From assembly GCA_003427395.1 (NCBI GenBank), contig BFEA01000564.1:610208-635840 (forward strand): a stretch of DNA of 25,633 nt, read 5' to 3'. A program made the translations under genes and the position numbers. Source of the DNA: Chara braunii. Its lineage: Eukaryota > Streptophyta > Charophyceae > Charales > Characeae. How positions within the stretch are numbered: position 1 is the first letter of the stretch; each line of letters starts with the position of its first letter. The notes under the pieces are model-generated. The model saw only the letters and a program-made list of their open reading frames with translations. It did no database searches and had not been told where the DNA came from. Positions 17,718 to 25,633 of the stretch are shown piece after piece.

Positions 17718-18350
17718 TTGTATAAATCTTGGTAAGCCACTTTCTCTACGAGAAGCGCTGCCGAAATTTCTACAAAATCAAGGAGTTGGTCAAATTTTGT
17801 CTTTTTCAGAGTCCAGTTTTTCTGACTTTTTGACTTAGTAAAAATCTGGAAAACCTTATTTTCTAAAGGGAGTGCTGCCCAAATTTTTGCTAATTCAGGG
17901 AGTTACACAAAATTGGACCTTGAGAAGTCTAAGACATTTTAAATTATGAACTTAGTTTTGTATAAATCTTGGAATAACACTTTCTCTACTAGAGGCGCTG
18001 CCGAAATTTCTACAAATCTAAGGGGTCAGTTGAACTTTGTCTTGAAGTCGAACTCAAGTTTAACTTATGAGTTTCTGTCCGACTTAGTATAAATCTGAGA
18101 AGTCCATCTTTCTAAATGAGATGCTGCCCAAATTTTTACTAATTCAGGGAGTTAGACAAAATTTAGCTTTCCAGAATTAAAGTTTCAATTTTGTTTTCGT
18201 ATTTGAGTTATTATAAATTTTGAGAAGGCACTTTTTCTACGGAAAGCGTTGCCGAAATTTTTTTAGTTTAGAGGAGTTAGATTATATTTTGACAGGTAGC
18301 AATTCTGACAATCCGCTCTGCATAGAGGAGACTCTGCCAAAGGTCTACCT
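17718..18350 (+). repeat. Tandem array of alternating A and B monomers, about 120 bp each
   Basis: The anchor GCTGCC (GTTGCC in copy 5, TCTGCC in the last) falls at 17757, 17874, 17997, 18123, 18247 and about 18333. Copies 1, 3 and 5 (type A) share TATAAAT(C/T)TTG, CACTTTCTCTAC-like sequence and GCTGCCGAAATTTC. Copies 2 and 4 (type B) share AAATCTG, TTTCTAAA and GCTGCCCAAATTTTTRCTAA followed by TTCAGGGAGTTA. A dimer therefore repeats at about 240-250 bp, as in a higher-order satellite. The sixth copy is partial and diverged. Confidence 0.88.
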
Positions 18351-19099
18351 TTTCATTACGCAGTGACTTAGAGGTAGACTCAAGATTAGTTAAGTAGCAT
18401 GATTCTTGATGAAATCGTGATATGGAGATTACTCTCGATTTGGACTCATAGGGTTAGCTTGGGGATTGACCTGTCTTGTGTTACAGGTCATCTTGAACAT
18501 TTGATTCGAAATCAGGACTAGATTCAGCTTGATCCAACAAGGATCACCTTCTGTTATAATTGATAACAGGTCGGTCGCTGATTCGTCGGTCTAGGACTCA
18601 ACTCCAATTCATCCTCAATACTCAACCTATAAAACTTTGACCCTGGTGATTTTGATTGTTTTATTAAGTTTTTCACCCGGATTTTTATTGAATGGCCATT
18701 TAACAAAGGTACTGAGTATTTAATTATGGAAGGTTAGACAAAGGTTGGGGCTTGCGTGACTAAAGCGAGGGGTATGAGTATAGAGATTGGTTGAAGTTGA
18801 CTCCGTTTAGTGCGTTGAATTTTGATTGACTATTTGATGTGATTGCAGGTATGTTCTGTGGTTCGAATTCTGGATTTGACTGCCTGCGATCATACACATA
18901 CATATTGTTGTGAGGAGTCTCACTGTGATTGTGAGAAAGTAATCGTCACATAATGATTCCATCTTTACATATATACATGTATATACCTATGTTGGATGTT
19001 CTCGTGGCCAGAGGGGCCCACGCCTAAGGGTTTAATTGGGGTTGAGATTGAGAGAGGAAAGAAAACACCGTTTTTATTGTTGTATGCTTCTTAAATTTT
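18351..19099. other. No gene; several short perfect stems
   Basis: Short inverted words occur near 18508 (TGATT, CGA, AATCA), 18532 (GATCC, AACAA, GGATC), 18555 (TGTTAT, AATTG, ATAACA) and 18915 (GTGAG, GAGT, CTCAC). No coding content is supported. Confidence 0.4.
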
Positions 19100-19282
19100 T
19101 TTTAGTCGGACGTTGGTCATGGGCCTAGATTCAAGGTCCTTGTCCAAGACATCCCAGGTCCTAAGCTCTGCATGGAAGGGATCAACCCCCGTGCAAAGCC
19201 TATTTGCCCTACGTATCGGGACACTCAGCCTAAAGGCCGGAGGCGCCGCGGAGGCCGCACAACTATTCCTTCAGCCGTGCAA

Positions 19283-19310
19283 TATCGTGAAGGGGTAGAC
19301 CTTCACGATA
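19283..19310. repeat. Perfect 11-bp stem, 6-nt loop
   Basis: Arms 19283-19293 and 19300-19310 are exact reverse complements around GGTAGA. The stem is GC-balanced and stable. No T-run follows. Confidence 0.88.
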
Positions 19311-19336
19311 CTTCGAGTTTGACACTTGAGAGTCAT

Positions 19337-19367
19337 AAGCGGTACTCGGATCCACGAGGGACCGCTT
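19337..19367. repeat. Two-part stem-loop
   Basis: The outer stem is AAGCGGT (19337-19343) and ACCGCTT (19361-19367). The inner stem is CTCG (19345-19348) and CGAG (19355-19358), with small bulges between and a GATCCA loop. Confidence 0.8.
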
Positions 19368-19836
19368 GATTATGGGCATTACATAATACGCCATCATTGC
19401 GACTACTTGCGTATTCTTACATTGCTAATCGATATGGGAAGACCCTGCGCCGCGCGGTTTTATACTAAAGTCTCGAGCGCTACGCTTATCTGATTTCCGC
19501 ATCGGAAAGTTATGGGATGACTACTAAGGGACTAAGAGTGTTGTCACGTTTGTTTGTTCTATATCGTTCAGTATATGTGCGTGTGTGTGCGTGTGTGTGC
19601 ATGTTTTTAATTTTTATGTCTTTAGAGTAGAGTACGCGTGGCGTGTGGGATACCTCCCAGTCAACCGACAATGAGTCGCGCTTGGGACCTCAGCCCCCCA
19701 AGGCGTCGGTTCGCTTGCGGGTCTGATAGAGGCGTAAAACCGCGCGTACCCCTTATGCTACAGCGAACGAGAAACACCCTCGGCTGGTCCACCTCTGCGA
19801 TTGTAGTTGATTAGCTTTCGTACTGTGGACTGGAGC

Positions 19837-19858
19837 TCGGTGGGTATATGCCCACCGA
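19837..19858. repeat. Perfect 8-bp stem, 6-nt loop
   Basis: TCGGTGGG (19837-19844) and CCCACCGA (19851-19858) flank TATATG. Confidence 0.85.
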
Positions 19859-20159
19859 AGGGAGGTGACAGCTCCCGTAAGGTGGAGGTAAGTTGTGCCT
19901 CGCATAGGCCCTATGTTGTCGTAGGGGCTAGCAAGAGGTATGGCTGGCGCACTTCGCCGGAGCGGCTTGCGGAAGCTCCATGTGTATTCGCGACGAGGAT
20001 CAGACCAACTCCTGCGTGACGCGGTCGGGAGGGCCCCACCCCGTTTTGTGTGGTGCCGGACTGATGCGCTCGACAGGTGAGGCCATTGCCGAGGATAACA
20101 GAAGCCTACCATTGTCCCTGGTAGAACGACATCCGGGTATAGAATTAAGAGAGAAAAGG

Positions 20160-20167
20160 TATATAAG
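20160..20167 (+). promoter_or_regulatory. Candidate TATA box before gag
   Basis: TATATAAG, a good match to the plant TATA box, lies about 310 bp before the gag ATG and about 230 bp before a candidate leader intron. Transcription from here is inference; in an intact element the promoter would lie in the LTR. Confidence 0.3.
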
Positions 20168-20393
20168 AAAAAATAGAGTACGTAATGTCTTACCAGGCTA
20201 TTTACGATGGATGAACGTTAGTAAATGTAATAAGTTTATCTCAGATCTGCCTGGTTGCCTGGGTTAGAGAACCATAAAGGACACCCTATAGTGAAAATGA
20301 GACCTATTAAGATGAGTTCAAAGGGAAGAGATATGTACTACTACTTGATCTGAATCGTTAGGTGACTGTCTAGGAAACCCAATAGGCATCACG

Positions 20394-20445
20394 GTAAGTT
20401 AAGACGCTGAATGAAAGTTTTCTCTTTCTTTCCTCTTCTTGACAG
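20394..20445 (+). other. Candidate 52-nt intron in the gag leader
   Basis: A consensus 5' splice site (ACG then GTAAGT) at 20394 is followed by a possible branch point (GCTGAAT), a pyrimidine-rich tract (TTTCTCTTTCTTTCC) and GACAG ending at 20445. The gag ATG lies 28 bp after the acceptor. All four signals are in order, which is unusual by chance, but 52 nt is short for a plant intron. Confidence 0.4.
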
Positions 20446-20473
20446 GGAAAGTTGAATAAGAGGTTCGACCAAG

Positions 20474-21344
20474 ATGTTGGGAGGCATAGCTGATGGTGCT
20501 GGGAAGATCCTGACGATTGATGATCTGGTTGAAGCCTTGGACATGCGTAAAAGGTCACAAAGCAACGTTCCCAAGGTCGATATCTTCCACTTCAGTGGAA
20601 AACGGGTCTCTGATTGGCTTGACTTGGTGGAACAAGCGCTAGTCGGACTATCTGACGCTGATAAGTTTCAACGGATTCTGAAGTATGTGCTCCATGGCCA
20701 TCACCAAGAGGTGAAGAAGGTTGTGAACGCAACTAATGGCAGTTGGGCAAGATTCAAAGATGGAATACAAAGGAAGTACAGACTGGACGATGACCTGTTA
20801 ACCACTGCGGACCTGGAAGCAATGAACAGGGATGACTTCACCACGGTGGGCGCCTTCGTACAAGAGTTTAAAAAAAAGGCGAAAAAGATCCCTGGGACCT
20901 CTGAGGAAGCGCAATGTGCTATTTTCTTGGGATTGCTCACCGCATCAGAAGCGTCAGAGTTGACGAGCCATGGAGGAGGAAGTGCGAAACTCACCTGGGC
21001 CACTATTGACAAAGGGGTAGAGGAAGGAAGTCTGAACCAGGTGGAGTAGTATTAGATGCGCCTGCAAAGGCGAAAGAGGAAAGAATGAGATGCAACCGCC
21101 TCAGGGACCCCGGAAGTGAAGAGGATTGTCACCGACGTTCTTGCAGAGTTGGGCTATGGGAAAGACGCGGTGATACAAAAGAAAGTGGTGACGACAATCC
21201 AAGGAAAAGGGAAGGATCCAGTGATAGAGGAAGCCGTCCAGGAGGAGTGGGAAGAAGAGGAGCCGGTGCCCTAACACCTCTCGAAGGCGCTACGCAAACA
21301 ATACAATCTAACGCAGGGGGGGGGGAGGCTCAAGAAAGGGGCGG
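20474..21344 (+). pseudogene. Ty3/gypsy gag, N-terminal and capsid-like part
   Basis: In the family, gag packages element RNA into cytoplasmic particles. The first 191 codons (20474-21049) are open. A capsid-like region begins at VDIFHFSGKRVSDWLDLVEQAL (residues about 35-56) and continues through WARFKDGIQRKY and VGAFVQEFKKKAKKIP to FLGLLTASEASEL; this order resembles the retrotransposon gag fold (Retrotrans_gag type). After TAG at 21047 the same frame continues with protein-like content (VKRIVTDVLAELGYGKD, then an acidic VIEEAVQEEWEEEE) despite further stops at 21053, 21086 and TAA 21272, so the original gag was longer. ATG 20474 is chosen because it follows the candidate intron closely. It heads a gag-protease-RT order typical of Ty3/gypsy elements. 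Confidence 0.75.
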
Positions 21345-22133
21345 GCGCCCCAAGCAGTGATAGTAGCATCGCCAAGTACGTCGCCTTCGTCAGGTAGCGT
21401 GGGACCCTCACAAGCGGCGGTACCACCATTCGGGCAGTAACCATGGCCTGTGTTTAATACCTTTGTGTGATGGGGAAGCCCGACTCCATCTGGGCAGATG
21501 GTACCATACGCTGGGCCCCAGGCGTGTATGCCACCACCAAGCTATCCCGCAATACAAGCCCAACCTATGACACCGCCTCCGTCGCCCGCGCCAAGTTCAC
21601 TGGGTAGTGTGGCAGGTGGAGGCAATCAAGGCCGGGGTAATCAGGGCAATGGAGGAAGAGGCGGCGGAAGAGGACGTGGAAGGAATAACGGTGGCCGAGG
21701 AGGTCAGTGGGACAACTAGGGCTACCAGGGTCAGGGAAATCAAGGGAGCCAAGGGAACCAAGGAGGTCAGGGGTATGGAAGGCCATGTTTTGATTGGAGA
21801 ACCACAATTTGTTAACATTGTGACAAGCAAGGTCACACGATACAGTTCTGCAACATAAGGAGAGATGATGAGAAGGCCGGACTGATCTATTCCAATATGG
21901 ATGGTGATATACACGATCAGTTTGGAGAGTATATCGACCGAAAGGTTCCGGGCGGAGTAAGGGCGGAGGCTCAGAGACAGATAGATACACGGCAAGCCCT
22001 ACCTGCCATGTTCAGGTTGTGGCAGGAAAAGGATGACCCACCAATCATTAGGGTGAAAGAGGTGGAATGTGATGAAGAGGTGACTCAGAGGCTGCGGGCA
22101 GGAGCTATAAAAGAAGAGCCCATAGTCATTTAG
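21345..22133 (+). pseudogene. Gag C-terminal part: Pro-rich, Gly/Arg-rich, CCHC zinc knuckle
   Basis: The reading frame changes to that of 21498. A proline-rich segment (PPPSYPAIQAQPMTPPPSPAPS) leads into a Gly/Asn/Arg-rich segment (QGRGNQGNGGRGGGRGRGRN). After a TAG at 21717, Gly/Gln repeats continue to a C-x2-C-x4-H-x4-C zinc knuckle at 21810-21851. Its spacing is correct but its second position is a TAA stop (21813-21815). In the family this knuckle binds element RNA. Downstream (21852-22130) the frame continues with a charged segment ending at TAG 22131. The split zinc knuckle alone shows that the gene is dead as read here. Confidence 0.75.
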
Positions 22134-22657
22134 TCAGATGAAGAGAGTGAAAATGAGAAGGTAGAGCCAACATCAATCCTTCTGGGGAAAATGGAAGACT
22201 TGTGGGAGAAAATGGGAAGGTACTAGCAGAAATTGGTAGACTTTTGCGAGGAAGTAGAAGGTTGGAGGGCTGGTATTCCCAAAGTCTTTCTTTACGAGTC
22301 TGGCCCGGAATCAATGCCAGGGCGACCCGGAGTAGCGACCGTGGGATCAGGCCCACGGTCTGGAATGATGGTCAGACCCCCTACGGCGCAAGGAAGAATG
22401 GCACAGGCGGCTCATACAAGACGTCAGGCTAAAGCCTGTGCTAGCCAGGGACCTCCGGGGAGAGAGCCAGAGCCAGAGAAGAGAAAAAAGGCCGTAGAGA
22501 TAGAGGATGAGGAGGAGGAGGACGAGCAGGACGAAAGGCTGCACCAGGAAGAAGACCAGAGGGCGGAGCAAAAGGCTAAGAAGAGAGAAGCCCAAAAGGA
22601 AGCCGAATCGATTCTGCGCGATGTGGCACCGAAAAAAAGAAGAAGTATGCGGTTCGA
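22134..22657 (+). pseudogene. Charged gag-pol linker
   Basis: The same frame continues past the TAG at 22131 and a further TAG near 22224, then stays open from 22233 to 22688. It contains a Pro/Arg/Gly-rich part and then a long Glu/Asp/Lys/Arg-rich stretch (EDEEEEDEQDERLHQEEDQR) that would form a charged helix or coiled coil. Near 22640 the coding signal moves to the frame of the protease. I know no function for this linker beyond joining gag and pol. Confidence 0.6.
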
Positions 22658-23560
22658 TTGGAGGAGGGGTTCGACGTGGAAAGGGTGATTAATGGGTTGT
22701 TGGAGGACCATAACGACCTTATGATCCTGAAAGAGATTTTGGCGTCGGCCCCTAAGCTCCGTGGTGGATTGAAGGGAAGGTTGTCGCGATGCCTGTTGCC
22801 AAGCGTACATCTGAGTGTGATTCTGCCAAAGGAGGCGGAATGGGCGGAAACGGGAACGAAGATGGACTGGAAGTGTGTGGCCTGTGACATGGTGAATTTG
22901 GTAGTAAAAGGCTCCAAGTACGCAACAATCGTGGACACGGGAGCAAAAATGAACATCATCCGGGAAGCTGACACACTCAGGTTTGGATTAGAGATAGATC
23001 GCTCGGATTGTGGCATTTTACATGGAGCCAACTGCAAGGTAGTGTTTTGTGGGACAACCTTGAACGTACTTATCGAGGTTGAGAGAGTGAAAGTCAGGGC
23101 ATGTTTCTTTGTCATGCCAGATGTGGACCATGACATCCTCCTTGGAAGATCGTTCCTGTGGAGGAAAGAAACGTTGATGTTTAATGAACACGACGAAACT
23201 ATAATCCTGATTATGTATGATCCGGCATGTGGGAATTATGAAATAATCACTTGCCGGAACACCGGTCCACGGAGTATAAGGAACCGGCCCAATCCTGACT
23301 CGTGTACAATCGAAGAATCTGAGGATGAGCGTCGACGACTCCTTATGGAACCAGAGGAGGAAGAAAGTGGTGAAGCGTTCTCCCTGAGTTTATCGGACGT
23401 AAACAAGGTCATGGATATAGTGGCCACACACGAGATGGCGGATCCAGACGCCATTCAGACATTGAGGGAGCAGGTACTGGAGTGTCCCCAGGCTGGGGAA
23501 CTGGAGCTGGTCTATCGGCTTCCCGTCGGAAGGAGGGACCCTGCAATGATGCAGGCATAA
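22658..23560 (+). pseudogene. Retroelement aspartic protease region, 300 open codons
   Basis: This is the longest clean frame in the window and codes for the pol N-terminal part. Residues 91-100 read IVDTGAKMNI, the retropepsin active-site signature (D-T-G at codons 22934-22942), preceded by a hydrophobic strand. A later FFVMPDVDHDILLGRSFLW block (about residues 148-166) matches the second conserved retropepsin region (hydrophobic, D-x-I/V-L-G). In the family this enzyme is a dimeric aspartic protease that matures gag and pol. After residue 200 the sequence is acidic (EESEDERRRLLMEPEEEESGE), leading to the RT linker. The first ATG is probably not a natural start, since coding content enters from another frame upstream. 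Confidence 0.8.
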
Positions 23561-24341
23561 GCAGTAAGCCGACCTTTTTTAGGGGACGGCTCAAACAGGG
23601 TTCCCAAAGGCGGTACAAGACGATAAATAAGAAGTGTCGCCCAGTTCTCGTTCTCGTCACGAAAGATGAGGGGGTCTATTACGAACGAGAACGAGGATTG
23701 ATACAACGCATGAGGGAGCAAGCAGCGGTTGGGCCGTGCCGTATCAATGGAGAGAATGAGAAGAAGTTGATAGTAGGAGACCCAGAATTCCTGCTACCCC
23801 GGGAGATGGCGCTGATGATAGAGTTGATGAAGAAGAAGCATTGCGCCTATGCGTTCGATGACGATCAACGAGGGTGGTTGGACGTAGATAAGATCCCCAT
23901 AATCCGGATTCATATCGTGCCAAATGAGCCATGAAACTTGAGGCGGGCACGGTATCCTAATCTTGACGAGGAAACAAAGGTGGTGGATAACCTCGACGAC
24001 AAGATACGTACGCATGTCGCCGACTACTCAAGTGAGTCGTACGCATCTCCATGGTTTTGTTTTGTTAAGCCTAATGGGATGCTGCGGTTGGTGCAAGATT
24101 TGCAGCGACTGAATGCGGTGACTGTGCGAGATGAGGGAGGTTTGTCAAATGTAGACGCACTGTCAGAGTCCTATGTTGGGAGACCTATAATTTCACTTAT
24201 AGACCTCTACTCGGGATATGACCAGTTTCTTGTCTACCCGTTAGACAGGCTGGTGACGGCGATGCATATGCCTAGAGGGCTGATCCACATGAATGTGGCT
24301 CCACAAGGATGGACTAATGCAGTGGCAATGGTTCAGCGACA
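23561..24341 (+). pseudogene. Ty3/gypsy reverse transcriptase, 5' part, before the MITE
   Basis: Coding moves to another frame here. The linker (CRPVLVLVTKDEGVYYERERG) leads into AYAFDDDQRGWLDVDKIPIIRIHIVPNEP, the pre-RT block. A TGA follows at 23932-23934, and the same frame resumes at once. RT blocks are then in order: YASPWFCFVKPNGMLRLVQDLQRLN, then ISLIDLYSGYDQ (the Asp after Leu-Ile is the first catalytic aspartate), then RGLIHMNVAPQGWTNAVAMVQRH (template-primer grip and Q-G-x-x-N-A block). Reading stops at 24342 because of the insertion. In the family RT copies element RNA into DNA in the cytoplasmic particle. The lineage differs from the fragment at 2801. Confidence 0.88.
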
Positions 24342-24343
24342 TA

Positions 24344-24865
24344 CAACATATTTTTTTTTCAGAATTAAATAATTATTTTAGAGTAAAATTACATTATAAA
24401 TTTCGAATTTTCATTCCATCTTAAAAATTGTCATTCCAATTTTAAAATTTTCTGTCTTACTTGAAAACTTTCCTTCCAAGAATGGGGTATCCTTTCTTAT
24501 TCGAACTGCATGCTAGAGATGGAATGAAAGTCTAGATGAGTTCATGAAATATTTTAATTGGACTGTCATTCTAAGTAAGGATTTCCAATCATAAATAAGT
24601 TAATCCAATCTAAATTATACGATATTTGTTGTAGTAGAATGAAAGTCTAATTAAAACATTTGATAAAATCGTCCAAACTTTCATTCCATCTTGAACAAAT
24701 ATATGTAGTTGGAAGAGCAAGCTCATATTTAGACGAGAACTTATCAAATTAAATTGAAAATTTTAGAATTGGATAAACATTGGAATGATAATTTATAAAT
24801 ATGAAAGATTTTGTTTTTATGGAATGTTTTTTCAACTTTCACTTCTCATGGGAATTTTTCTGTTG
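24344..24865. mobile_element. 522-bp MITE-like insertion with TA duplications
   Basis: The element splits the RT between two adjacent codons. TA flanks it at 24342-24343 and 24866-24867. The ends start CAACATATTTTTT on the left and, read from the other strand, CAACAGAAAAATT on the right, giving a short imperfect terminal inverted repeat. Further in, AAATTGTCATTCCAAT on the left resembles AAATTATCATTCCAAT on the right read in reverse, so the subterminal parts are also inverted. It is AT-rich and non-coding. TA duplication is the habit of the Tc1/mariner and Stowaway group, but these ends do not match a Stowaway consensus that I know. Removal of the element plus one TA would restore the RT frame across the site. 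Confidence 0.85.
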
Positions 24866-24866
24866 T

Positions 24867-25296
24867 ATGATTCGAGCCATGCAGTCAATCAGTCCGCATA
24901 TCACTCAGTCGTATATCCACGACTTGGCAGTAAAGGGGCCGAGAGAGAAGGAGAGTGTCGAAGTCTTGCCGGGAGTAAGGCGCTTTGTTTGGAAGCACGT
25001 TCTGGATCTTGATAAAGTCCCGAGTTTGCTTGAAGAGCACAACCTCACGACAAGTGGAGCCAAATTCAGACACTGCATAAGGGATGCTACCATCCTAGGG
25101 TTCGTTTGTAGTGAGAAGGGTCGTCGGCCGGATGTAAGAAAGACGAACAAGATTATCGAATGGATAGTACTTTCATTCGATAACCGATGTTAGAAGCTTC
25201 TTCGGCTCATCAAGAACTTTCATCAAGAACTTTGTCGCTAAGACTGAACAATTGAGGAGGTTGGTTCATCAGGATCCACAAGTGGTTATCACATAG
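24867..25296 (+). pseudogene. Ty3/gypsy reverse transcriptase, 3' part, after the MITE
   Basis: From 24867 the RT resumes. The catalytic Y-x-D-D box is present as YIHDL (24912-24926), with His at codon 24918 where the first of the two aspartates is expected, so polymerase activity would be lost. Then follow GPREKESVEVLPGVRRFVWKHV, LDKVPSLLEEHNLTTSGAKF and ATILGFVCSEKGRRPDVRKT, which is the thumb block (L-G-F/H-x-x-S-x-x-G). Near 25187 the frame shifts, and 25192-25293 carries the next block (FIKNFVAKTEQLRRLVHQD), the start of the RT-RNase H connection. A stop lies at 25294. RNase H and integrase are not in the window. Confidence 0.88.
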
Positions 25297-25313
25297 ATGA
25301 ATATTCACAGATG

Positions 25314-25587
25314 ATGAACATTCTGAAAATGGAAAAAATTAAGTGGTTTTTCGGGTTTGAATTCATGTTTGTACATGATGAATCATAGCTTGCAATTGTA
25401 AAAGTTTGGGGTGCAAGATGTTGTTCATGGTAAATTTTTTTTTTTTTTTTTTTTTTTTTTCCGTGAATCATCCTAAAGGGGTTAATGCCCTGAAGGCCTG
25501 AAAGCACCCCCCCCAGCGTTGAGGATCCTGAACGATCCTGAAGAGGTGAATGTCGTTCAGGGCATTCACCCATTCAGAATTGTTCAT
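25314..25587. mobile_element. Small foldback or MITE-like segment
   Basis: ATGAACATTCTGAA (25314-25327) and its near reverse complement TTCAGAATTGTTCAT (25573-25587, one extra base) bound a non-coding segment of about 274 bp. Inside lie a run of 26 T (25435-25460), a direct repeat of GATCCTGAA (near 25523 and 25534) and a perfect stem GGTGAATG with CATTCACC (25545-25552, 25563-25570). No target duplication is clear. It lies where RNase H coding should continue, so it may be what truncates the pol gene. Confidence 0.4.
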
Positions 25588-25599
25588 AGTCTTCATGAT

Positions 25600-25601
<2 letters not shown>

Positions 25602-25633
<32 letters not shown>
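25602..25633 (+). repeat. Poly-T run at the window edge
   Basis: At least 32 T, cut by the end of the window. It may be the reverse-strand A-tail of a retroposon lying to the right. Confidence 0.9.

Larger units (their letters stand above)
19100..20110. other. Hairpin-rich stretch upstream of the gag-pol relic
   Basis: This kilobase has no supported gene but holds strong stem-loops: TATCGTGAAGG with CCTTCACGATA (19283-19310), AAGCGGT with ACCGCTT (19337-19367), TTTCCG, CAT, CGGAAA (near 19494) and TCGGTGGG with CCCACCGA (19837-19858). A GT repeat lies near 19576-19601. Its position before gag would suit the LTR or untranslated leader of the retroelement at 20474, but I found no second LTR copy in the window and no convincing primer-binding site, so this is inference. 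Confidence 0.45.

Noticed and set aside
20120-20140. TGGTAGAACGACATCCGGG as a retroelement primer-binding site
   Set aside because: It starts with TGG, but I cannot match the rest to a tRNA 3' end, and no LTR end was found next to it.

Overview
This window is repeat-dominated nuclear DNA from a eukaryote, most likely a streptophyte (green-lineage) alga. It holds no tRNA or rRNA that I can see and no intact host gene that I can defend. The reasons are Ty3/gypsy retrotransposon relics, a PIF/Harbinger-type transposase relic, long CT/GA and CA microsatellites, an assembly gap inside a microsatellite and a plant-style short intron. The gag-protease-RT relic near the right end resembles, from memory, retrotransposon proteins of the charophyte Chara braunii; that assignment is inference.

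Layout. 1-1314: no gene. 1315-2955: a decayed Ty3/gypsy element (unassigned leader frame, protease tail, RT start), split by an AT-rich insertion. 3139-3896: about eight copies of a short repeat, one inverted, forming a hairpin with arms of about 106 bp. 4247-4590: a two-copy tandem repeat. 4590-6650: simple repeats and pyrimidine-rich DNA. 6666-8060: tandem duplications and palindrome-centred foldbacks. 8400-9794: a PIF/Harbinger transposase pseudogene with a TGACGTCA palindrome upstream. 9971-10341: a GA/gap/CT tract. 10647-11304: four modules made of a GATT run, a conserved core and (in most) an AATC run. 11404-12529: CA and CT microsatellites with a duplicated 41-bp word. 13610-14605: remnants of an unassigned coding sequence. 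16704-17425: seven stem-loops sharing one 20-nt loop but with different, self-complementary stems. 17718-18350: a tandem array of alternating A/B monomers of about 120 bp. 19100-20110: a hairpin-rich stretch. 20160-25296: a second, longer Ty3/gypsy element with candidate TATA box, 52-nt leader intron, gag, zinc knuckle, aspartic protease and RT. Its RT is interrupted by a 522-bp MITE-like element flanked by TA duplications. 25314-25633: a small foldback and poly-T.

No gene set here works as a pathway. The transposase and both retroelements carry stops and frameshifts and look dead. The strongest candidate for something undescribed is the array at 16704-17425, where the stem sequence changes from copy to copy while pairing is kept and the loop stays nearly constant.
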